From positions 56,213,949 to 56,277,948 of the forward strand of contig OY987298.1 in NCBI GenBank assembly GCA_963920635.1: a DNA stretch of 64,000 nucleotides. The letters are read 5' to 3'. Below the pieces are notes generated by a model. The model saw only the letters and a program-made list of their open reading frames with translations, was not told the DNA's origin and did no database searches. A program made the translations under genes and the position numbers. Positions 57,000-64,000 of the stretch are shown here, piece by piece. Position 1 is the first letter of the stretch; each line of letters opens with the position of its first letter. The DNA comes from Pseudeuparius sepicola (taxonomy: Eukaryota > Arthropoda > Insecta > Coleoptera > Anthribidae).

Positions 57000-58510
57000 A
57001 CTTCAGATATTTTGTTGTTAATTTTAAATTTCTTTAAAGTGGTGTCCCGATTTACCGCAATACCAGCATTAGAATATTCAGCTTCTACTCTTTGTCACAG
57101 GTAGGATCTAATGAGAGAAATCGAATCTGATGTGAAGCCAAAACTATCATGTTTACAAAGCAGAAACTTGTGATCGATTTTGCCAAAGGTCTTAAGAAAT
57201 CGGTATAAATCATATCCGACAGCTGCTCAGTCAATGTAACAAAATTCGTGTCAGTACAACTACCTCCAAGGAATTCATGTTGCGGCTAGAAGAGACTGAG
57301 TTGCGCACAAATGGATATATTACTTATATGTCATAAAGAACAATCTCAAAAACTTTGGGAAAGTTGGAGAGAATTAAAATGGGCCTATAACTTTCTGCTA
57401 TGTTCTTGAAGATTGGACATACTCTTGATCTCTTTCGAATTAAAGAGAAGGAAGGAAGAATGAGTTGTTTTCATCGGGGATGAGTTGTTTTCATCGCGTA
57501 TGTATGTCCAGAAAATGACGGTAGTCAACAGTCATAAGCTGTTGGACATTGTCAATATAAGCATCGTAGGCTTGTTCAATTTGACGTTTCAATAATTATT
57601 TAAAAATACCTGTACTCAACCAAAGCTGTGCTGCGTTTAGACCTTTTATACAAATAGAAGCACTTGGCCTTAGGTTCGACGTTATTAATAATTTCCGAAG
57701 TTTACAATTTCGGCTATACACCCTTGTGCTCCCGATATCGATGCACGTGCTTGTCAAATGTATTGTATAAAACCAACTTCTGACATACCATGTTGACATC
57801 TGTGATAGTTGATAAAAAAATCAAAGGACGAGTTGTATAGAGATATGAAATCGGCTTTTTAGAATAATTAAACGCTATGTTATCATTATTGGCTGGTATT
57901 GTAGTACTAGCAGCTCCTATTGCAATTAACACAAAAAAGCTGGGCGATGATTATCTCCATTAACTAAAGGAGCATTATCTTTATATGAACCTAGTAAGAA
58001 ATATTTGAGAAAACTAAGTCTAGAGTATGAGATAAACTATTCAGAATTGAGTTGAATTGATGTTAGTTAAAAAAGATTTAGAAACGAGTTAGGCATGTTG
58101 CCTCTCTGTCGCCCTTTGAGACTAGGAACATTGAAATCTCCAACCAATATAACATTATCTTCATCTAAAAAACTAAATTGTTCCAATTAGGTAATCAAAA
58201 AACATTTGAAGCAGGTCGAAAGACTTAGATGTTGGTATGTATAACACAACAATATAAAAAGACGTATGGCGCATTCTATACATTTAACAGCCAATAGATC
58301 AATAATGGAAAATTGGTTAGCCATCATCTCCATATCTCTTATCCGAGAAACAATAGTATTCCTATATGTGCAAGCAACACACCACCACCAAAAGACAGAC
58401 CCGTGGTCATAAAGTCACGATCCTTTATGATACATACCTACTAGGAAAAAGTTCACTATCAATCGTTCCATCGGATAACATCAGAGTCACACTCCGAAAT
58501 AGATGGAAAG
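57000..58510 (-). mobile_element. Decayed Jockey/CR1-type LINE
   Basis: Minus strand: endonuclease start (LSDGTIDSELFPSRYV, TGLSFGGGV; about 58480-58370), endonuclease DNVILVGDFNVPSLKGRQRG (about 58150), linker (LYNTFDKHVHRYREHKGV then SEIINNVEPKAKCFYLYKR; about 57780-57600), RT entry (CPIFKNIAESYRPILILSNF, PKVFEIVL; about 57400), and MIYTDF plus KIDHKFLLCKHDSFGF in shifted frames (about 57200-57120). Heavily frameshifted. Same general clade as the LINE at 17-20 kb, judged from linker and endonuclease wording. Confidence 0.75.
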
Positions 58511-58567
58511 AAGTGGTGAATTTCAGATTAATATTTATATTGGATATTTTTATTTGACCATAGTTGG

Positions 58568-58818
58568 TACAGTATACCGTACTTTCACCGTTTTAGTAGA
58601 CATAGGGGAATAGGCCGCGCGTCGCCGTGCGTCCAGCTAGGTTTGTCAGTCGTTGGCGGGGGGAGTACACAGTAGTCCCGCACCGCTTATCAGTCGAGTT
58701 TTGCGAGCAAAAAACACGCCCGGCCCCCCGCCAACGACTGACGAACCTAGCCGAATACACGGCGGCGCGCCGCCCAGCCATGGCTATGTCTACTAAAACG
58801 GTGAAAGTATGTACTGTA
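58568..58818. mobile_element. GC-rich hairpin MITE, TA-type
   Basis: TACAGTA...ACTTTCACCGTTTTAGTAGACATAG (58568) and its complement ending ...TACTGTA (58818) form TIRs that extend inward through GCTAGGTTTGTCAGTCGTTG / CAACGACTGACGAACCTAGC. About 250 bp; nearly the whole element folds. The inner arms are very GC-rich for this window. Confidence 0.8.
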
Positions 58819-59197
58819 TGTGAGTGTAGATCACTGACGGAATTAAAGATAAACCTATTAGAGAGTAATATGTCGAGAATCATTATTGGGGTGTTTCTAA
58901 AGATTATCCTACTCCATGTAATCAAGATATAGTATGATCACGTCGATGAGTTTAACCGCTTGGTTGATGCTACATGTGTTATAAGTTTACTAAAATGGTT
59001 TGGGTACACAAAGTTAGGACATTCATTAAAAAAGGTAGAAAAACTTTTTCATTGAAATCATGACTACATAAAACTCGTGGAAAATTATTCATGTATTTTT
59101 GTCTCACTATTTTGCGTCATTCTAAATTACGACTGATTGAAAGAAATAGGTAAGTCGTATTCTACATATTGCGGTTTGTTTAAAATATAGCTTATCA

Positions 59198-60136
59198 TAC
59201 AGGGTTTCCAACGAAAATATGACCCCCCAAAAAGAGAAAACCGAAAAATATTTGAAAATTCGCCGAGACCGGTGGATTTTTGTTTTTGGGGGAGCTTTTT
59301 TGAGAGCCAAGGCAACCCGATATGTGCATCCCCTAATCCCTAGCAACCCCAACTTTAAAATTTCAAATGGAACTACCCCCCCTTGTGGCGCATCACTTTA
59401 AAGGCCTTTTTATTGCGAATACAGTGGTGTATCGTTTTTAGAATTATGTTGAGATTTGACAGAATTATTGGCTAAAAACGGAAAGTTGAAAATCCACTGT
59501 ACGCGTAGTAATTTTTACACAAATGCCCGCCACTAATAAGTTTTTTATCTACTACATACGACCAAATTACCTAGTTTTATTGACGTGTCGATCAGTTTAC
59601 AAAAAAGTCATAAATGAAAAAGCTGAACCAAAACAAAAAAGTTTTTTAAAATATGTAACAAAAAGTCACTGTCACGAAAAAGTTCCCGTTTTTTGCTTGT
59701 AACCACGAAATCGTAAGTTTCAGCCTGCTATTGAAAGTGGAAACGTATTTTCGAAACGGTTTAATCTATCACGGAAAGGGTAGAAATTGTTGCAATTTGT
59801 TATCGAAATTATGCTAAAGCTACAGCACGAATTTGTGCTGTAGCTTGAACATTTGTGTAAAAATTACTACGCGTAAAGTGGATTGTCTACTTTCCATTTT
59901 TAGCCAATAATTCTTTCAAATCTCAACAGATTTCTAAAAACGATACATCACTGTATTCGCAATAAAAAGGGCTTTAAAATGAGGTGCCACAAGGGGGCAG
60001 TTCCATTTGAAATTTTAAAGTTGGGGTTGCTTGCTCCCCCAAAAAACAAAAATCGACGGGTCTCGGCAAATTTTAAAATATTTTTCGGTTTTCTATTTTT
60101 TTGGGGGGGGTCAAGTTTTCGTTGGGAAACCCTGTA
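59198..60136. mobile_element. Palindromic TA-type element
   Basis: The left end TACAGGGTTTCCAACGAAAA pairs with the right end ...TTTTCGTTGGGAAACCCTGTA. The arms share GACCCCCCAAAAAGAGAAAA-type sequence and TTGGCTAAAAACGGAAAG / its complement. A separate perfect hairpin (12-bp stem AAGCTACAGCAC) lies at 59817-59846. No coding. Confidence 0.85.
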
Positions 60137-60369
60137 TATAGCTTCGTCTTTAAAGTAAATCTAAGTAAATCCATAGACCTCATTCTACACGGCTTCAGAG
60201 CATACATGTATAATATATACCTATGCAAGTTTCATACAAAGGTTTGCATCGCAGGAGACGTTCAGAACAACCGTATCTGCAAGAAGTGAGCCGCCAAGAT
60301 TCAAGACAGGAAATGCGCTGTCACACAGTGAAATAAGTGTCGAGGCGAAGAGATACACTTGCGTCTCCT

Positions 60370-60450
60370 TACGGCGGCGTTGCATTATTCATTTCAAAGG
60401 GGCGCAATTTTTCGGCGATGCATGTGACTCCGCAGAGTCTCCGATGCAGT
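60370..60450 (+). repeat. Dispersed repeat R6, copy 2
   Basis: Partner in opposite orientation of 54640-54728. Confidence 0.6.
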
Positions 60451-60459
60451 TAGTTCACT

Positions 60460-61510
60460 AACAAATAAGTTATAACGTTTATACTGGATTCTGATTCGAG
60501 TAGGTACATTGTGTCGTTTCCCGAAACCCACTGTATTTTATACGATTATTACAGAGTGTTACAGAAGTTTTGGAAACTTAAATGGTGGATTTTCTGATCA
60601 ACTCTAATGGGTCTGTTTCATATAAAACGTTTAGATTTGAATGCTTCTCTAAAAAGACCCGTCCAATGCTGACTTGTTGTGAATTTAGCAATGAAAATTG
60701 GACTATAGATTTTGCGCCTTGACCAAGACTAGTAAAAGCACAAGGATATGCCATTATATGTATAGAGAGGAGGAGAAAAGAGAGCGATGTCAACGTCACA
60801 GGAACGTTCTCAGATGATATTATGGTTGGCGCTACCCGACGTATGTTGCCCTTATTATAGGCGGGTAAAGTGGATAAAAAATTTGCACCGTATACCTACT
60901 AGAATATCACTTCCGGTTTAGATAAAATTTTAATTTTAAATAATTTTGGTATTTTAATAGGAATTTTATAATTAATTATTTTTTGTAGATTAAATATTAT
61001 TTATGATAACTATATAATTATAATAGAATATATATTATTAGTAATTAATTGTATACTGTACTGGCAGCTCTAAAGATGTCGACTGGCGTTCAATTGTAAG
61101 AATATATCCATATTGAGAAATCGACTAAGTAGAAAGAGGATAGGTATAAATGCGACGTTACCAGTTGCCAAGACTTTCTAATAACACAATCGAAGCGGTT
61201 CAACCCATCTCGGTGGGCGGGCCCTAACCGCAAATAAGAAAAGAGGTGTATGGCTCCCAAAATCGATAATTTGTGGAAGGACAGCGCGTTCCTATTTTTG
61301 TGATCGCAATTTGAAATTGATAAAAAAAAGTAACACATTTCAATACCTACATTAAATGCGTAATTTATCGTAAAGATCTTAAAAATGAAATAAAAATAGC
61401 AGAAATCTTAAAAACATGCGAACAGATATTTAAATTAAAGGTTCGACAATATCACCCTGCTGCGCTTCGCAGTACCCAAGCCGATTGTAAAATTCAGATC
61501 TGCCTGAAAA
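60460..61510. other. No recognised gene
   Basis: AT-rich. Probably includes the 3' flank of the mariner-like element on the minus strand, whose end I cannot place. Confidence 0.35.
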
Positions 61511-62028
61511 TTAACTGATTTGAAAATGTGTGGTTTCACTAGTCGAACATTGTGGGCAGGACAGCCATTCTGCTGAAACCACACTACATCGAAGTTGATG
61601 CAATGCTCGCATTTCAGGAAGAATCTGGTTTTGAAGCATCAAGTACTTCTCAGCTATTAGTGTACCATAATTAAAAAAGGGGCCAATAATGTTATCATTA
61701 ATGAGGGTACTGATGAAGAGCCAGCACAAGGTATTTATTTTCCCAACACCAGTTAACGTACTACCGAAGGATTGTGATGACCACGGCAAAGAAAACAAAC
61801 TTTCAACAGAAAATAACATATTTTGGATAAAATCTTCGGCTCCATCAGCTTTCTCCCTAACGGCTTCACAAAATTTCACGCATCTATTACAGTACAAAAT
61901 TTCCCGCGTAACTTGAATTTTGTAGCCATTTTTCTTTAAGACGCTTCCAACAATACCAGCGTTACAATCAACTTCTTCGGCTATTTTCCGACTAGAACAG
62001 GGTTCACTAATTTCGGCCACTGAACAAA
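61511..62028 (-). pseudogene. Mariner-like transposase, downstream part
   Basis: After VAEISEPCSSRKIAEEVD (second helix-turn-helix, SSRKIAEE..CNAGIVGSVLKK) it reads GYKIQVTREILYCN, then NMLFSVESLFSLPW at the place of the first catalytic Asp (usually LFSDE; here LFSVE, so Asp is replaced by Val), then INDNIIGPFFNYGTLIAEKY and LQNQILPEM. This is the layout of Tc1/mariner-type transposases with a bipartite HTH, common in insects. The final DGA.CH region and third catalytic residue are missing or altered near VVSAEWLSCPQC. The upstream part of the same protein lies at 63612-63796 beyond a retroelement insertion. Confidence 0.75.
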
Positions 62029-62078
62029 CATTAATTTTCTTGTAGGTTACCTACTTTTCATGTTCAAATTTTTCAAAT

Positions 62079-62117
62079 TGCCGACGTTTTGGTCAGTATC
62101 TGACCATCTTTAGGGCA
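62079..62117 (-). ncRNA. Decayed hammerhead ribozyme-like motif
   Basis: On the minus strand: TGCC, CTAAAGA, T, GGTCAG-ATA-CTGACC, AAA, ACGTC, GGCA. Stem I pairs TGCC with GGCA, stem II pairs GGTCAG with CTGACC (3-base loop), and ACGT is the self-complementary stem III sequence before the cleavage-site C. The hammerhead core is CUGANGA and GAA; here each has one G-to-A change, and there is an extra U before stem II. Penelope-like elements are known to carry hammerhead motifs. This one is probably inactive. Confidence 0.5.
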
Positions 62118-63076
62118 CTACAAATTTATTGACGGTTATGGTTTATTAAAAAATAGGTAAAAACGTCAAAAAATAAAATTATAATAAAAACTGACAATTT
62201 TAAAAATATTAATTTGGAAAGTTAACGTGTAGATTCTTTGTCATGATTTATGATTAACATACCAAAGCTAAAATTGGGTAAAAAAGATACTAATTACAAC
62301 GGCAAACAGTTTAAAAATTTTTGTTCAGGGGCAAAGGTATAAAATGTCACAACCAACACACGTTAAATTTTTTTTAAAGGATACTCTGGTGAGACCGTTG
62401 GACGAAAAAACACCACTCCAAGAAAAAAGAGAAAAGAAAAAGGAGATTCATATGCTTGGATAATACACCTCGAGGTAGAAATAACATTCATAATTTACCA
62501 ATAATATTAAAATACGCAGAGTTTAAATTTTCAATGTCTGTTCTTTTATTGACTGATTTTTTCCCGTTTGATATGTATCATCTCACGTAGGATTCTTTTT
62601 TTGTATGTACAGGGTGTTCCCGTATATTTTGACCCACCCCTAGAGCCTTTATTTTTCGAGTTAGAAAAAATTACTTAAATTAAAGTTGTAGGGTTTTTTC
62701 TGAACCGCTAGGATCTGTTACTAGATAAAACAAAAATGACCGTCGCAAATTTATGAAAAAAAAAAACTTACTTTTTTTAATGGAACACCCTGTACATTTG
62801 TGGATTTTTGAATTGCACGCATTATTCCGATTCCAACAATATAAATATGTTATATGTTTGCTCTAAGCACTCGCATGATATTCCAAATTGCAGATAAATA
62901 CGATCTTTATATTTAATCAAGGTTGTCATGGAAAAACATTTCAACTTAGGCAAGAGCATTCTTGTCAATCCATTATTTTTGGGACAATACACCTTGGTAC
63001 CCTGCAACTTTCATTTAAGTAATTTTTTTCTAACTCGAAAAATAAAGGCTCTAGGAATGGGTCAAAATATACGGGA

Positions 63077-63270
63077 TACTGGGATTACTACGGTTTTCTA
63101 GGGTTTTCCGTAGTACTTGAGCGAATGCTATCCTAGTTCTATAGGGAAAAAAGTCGGTCCTAGCCGCAAATGGCAACGAAGACAAAATAATAGTAATTGC
63201 CCCCCCCCCCCCCGCACAAGCATGTGGTTGCTTCTGGGTACTCCTAGTTTGGAGTGTTGTGAGGGTGAGA

Positions 63271-63316
<46 letters not shown>
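63077..63316 (+). mobile_element. Hairpin/microsatellite element, copy 2, inserted in a TIR
   Basis: 240 bp starting TACTGGGATTACTACGG and ending in (ATT)n. It separates TATACGGGA from ACACCCTG, which the intact left TIR shows were contiguous, and leaves no target duplication; the site is T|T on the minus strand. Contains the ACTACGG/CCGTAGT hairpin and a C-run (63200-63213), and matches 7725-7906 in opposite orientation. Absence of TSD plus T|T preference suits Helentron-associated elements (HINE/DINE-like); a SINE with an ATT tail is the alternative. Confidence 0.6.
63269..63316. repeat. (ATT)n microsatellite, about 16 units
   Basis: An uninterrupted ATT tract at one end of the hairpin element; it creates poly-Ile and poly-Tyr frames that are not genes. 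Confidence 0.95.
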
Positions 63317-63318
<2 letters not shown>

Positions 63319-63611
63319 ACCCTGTACTTGGATTCTCTGTCTGGGATGGACACTTTCTCAAAATTAAAATTGGGGCCTGTTTTTATCTTATGTTGCACGA
63401 GTGCAGTTGGATTTTTTTTAGAAGGTAATTTCGGCTGTCATTTTTGTGTTCTGAAACCCTTTTTTAAATATCTTCCAGTCTGACCAATGTATAACATTTA
63501 TCGCAAGGTTGACAAGAAATTTTGTAAATAACATTCGATCCCTAACCCAGTAAAACTAACCTGGAGTCAAATTTTTGGATCGAAATAATCTTCAACTTCA
63601 TTAATTTTCTT

Positions 63612-63796
63612 ATCAGAAAAGAAAGGACTCTTCCAGGATCACCTTGTTGATCATCACCACATTTCTTGCCTCCACTTAAACATCCCCTAGTTTCCAATTT
63701 ATGCACGATTTTGCGTACAGTAGAAATAGCGGGTATTGGGCGGTTTTCAAAGGCAAACACAAAACGCGCAATAACCTCTTCAACATTAGGGAACAT
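63612..63796 (-). pseudogene. Mariner-like transposase, N-terminal part
   Basis: Begins MFPNVEEVIARFVFAFENRP and continues IPAISTVRKIVHKLETRGCL, the first helix-turn-helix of DUF4817-like transposases (T-V-R-K-x-V-x-K-x-E-x-x-G). It ends at the target duplication of the inserted Penelope-like element. On the other side of that insertion the protein resumes with the second HTH, after a one-base frame change close to the junction. Confidence 0.7.
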
Positions 63797-64000
63797 GAAA
63801 TACCATTTTAAAATTTGTACTTTTTCTTGAAATAAAAATATTATTGCAAATACGTAGCAGCTTATCTACCGGTAGATTTGCCAATGAATTTCAGATTTTA
63901 AAAATCTAGAACATACGTTTGTTCTCCCTTCTAATCGATGATCTGGGGAATTCCTCAGTGGAGGCCTGGCGCCCCCTCTTCCGTCTAATTTGACAGTGCT
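63797..64000. other. No recognised feature
   Basis: 5' flank of the mariner-like frame; no TIR end identified before the window stops. Confidence 0.35.

Larger units (their letters stand above)
62610..63324. mobile_element. TA-type TIR element inside the Penelope-like element
   Basis: The left end CAGGGTGTTCCCGTATATTT (62610) and right end TATACGGGA + ACACCCTG (split, ending 63324) are inverted repeats with TA at 62608-62609 and 63325-63326. The arms pair through CCTAGAGCCTTTATTTTTCG, AGTTAGAAAAAATTACTTAA. It interrupts the GIY-YIG frame exactly at the TA. An internal GGAACACCCTGTAC at 62781 is a further end-like word. Confidence 0.85.
62488..63545 (-). pseudogene. Penelope-like GIY-YIG endonuclease, split by an insertion
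   Basis: Upstream half (63545-63327): NVIYKISCQPCDKCY, then in the next frame YIGQTGRYLKKGF, SEHKNDSRNYLLKK, QHKIKTGPNFNFEKVSI and PDRESKY. The downstream half resumes at 62607: LREMIHIKREKIS, then NKRTDIENLNSAYFNIIGKL and a stop at 62488. VYKI.C...YIGQT.R is the GIY-YIG nuclease signature found fused to Penelope-like RTs, where it nicks target DNA. Several frameshifts show decay. The two halves join at a TA that was duplicated by the inserted element. Confidence 0.8.
62042..63598 (-). mobile_element. Penelope-like retroelement, 5'-truncated
   Basis: Flanked by a perfect 13-bp direct repeat CATTAATTTTCTT (62029-62041 and 63599-63611), splitting the mariner-like transposase. It encodes a GIY-YIG endonuclease C-terminus on the minus strand, followed by an untranslated region containing a hammerhead-like motif 40-75 bp from the 3' end. 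The reverse transcriptase domain is absent, so it is 5'-truncated. Itself interrupted at 62610-63324. Confidence 0.8.

Noticed and set aside
58593..58932. Frames of 110 and 101 codons on opposite strands
   Set aside because: They are mirror translations of the two arms of the hairpin MITE at 58568-58818.
63117..63483. Frames with poly-Tyr and poly-Ile
   Set aside because: Created by the ATT microsatellite at the end of the hairpin element.

Overview
This window looks like repeat-rich nuclear DNA from an animal, most likely an arthropod and probably an insect. It is AT-rich. It carries decayed insect-type hAT, pogo, mariner-like, MULE, Jockey/CR1-type LINE and Penelope-like sequences, plus many palindromic DNA elements with TA target sites and CAGGGT-type ends. 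I cannot name the species or order from sequence alone. I find no host protein-coding gene I can defend. Nearly every recognisable coding segment is transposon-derived, and most are broken.

Layout. 0-10 kb: a dimer-like non-autonomous hAT element with a perfect 8-bp target duplication (60-1755), a THAP-like fragment, two TIR DNA elements (3491-4518, 5047-6042), GC-rich dispersed repeats, a long AAAT microsatellite and a palindromic foldback element (8790-9737). 10-21 kb: a LOA/R1-like LINE lying inside a possible pogo-like element, a MULE transposase with a complete DDE triad, and a decayed Jockey/CR1-type LINE. 21-32 kb: a palindrome with a second palindrome at its exact centre, a mariner-like transposase fragment, then about 9 kb where I see little. 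32-38.3 kb: the most striking locus, a palindromic TA-type element that received a pogo element in its left arm and a large foldback transposon in its middle. The foldback transposon is built from about 140-bp tandem repeats, 8 forward and 15 inverted. 38-48 kb: another hAT with TSD, several palindromes, a local rearrangement and a tRNA-Thr-like sequence. 48-60 kb: two more LINE remnants (one split cleanly by an 8-bp-TSD element), a DUF659-type hAT pseudogene, and MITEs. 61.5-63.8 kb: a four-level nest, in which a mariner-like transposase is split by a Penelope-like retroelement, the Penelope is split by a TA-type TIR element, and that TIR element is split by a microsatellite/hairpin element inserted without target duplication.

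There is no pathway here. The sequence documents successive insertions, and in several places the uninterrupted copy or reading frame is visible, so insertion order can be read directly. The best candidates for something little described are the foldback transposon at 33873-37560, a decayed hammerhead-ribozyme-like motif near the 3' end of the Penelope-like element, and the T|T-inserted hairpin element.
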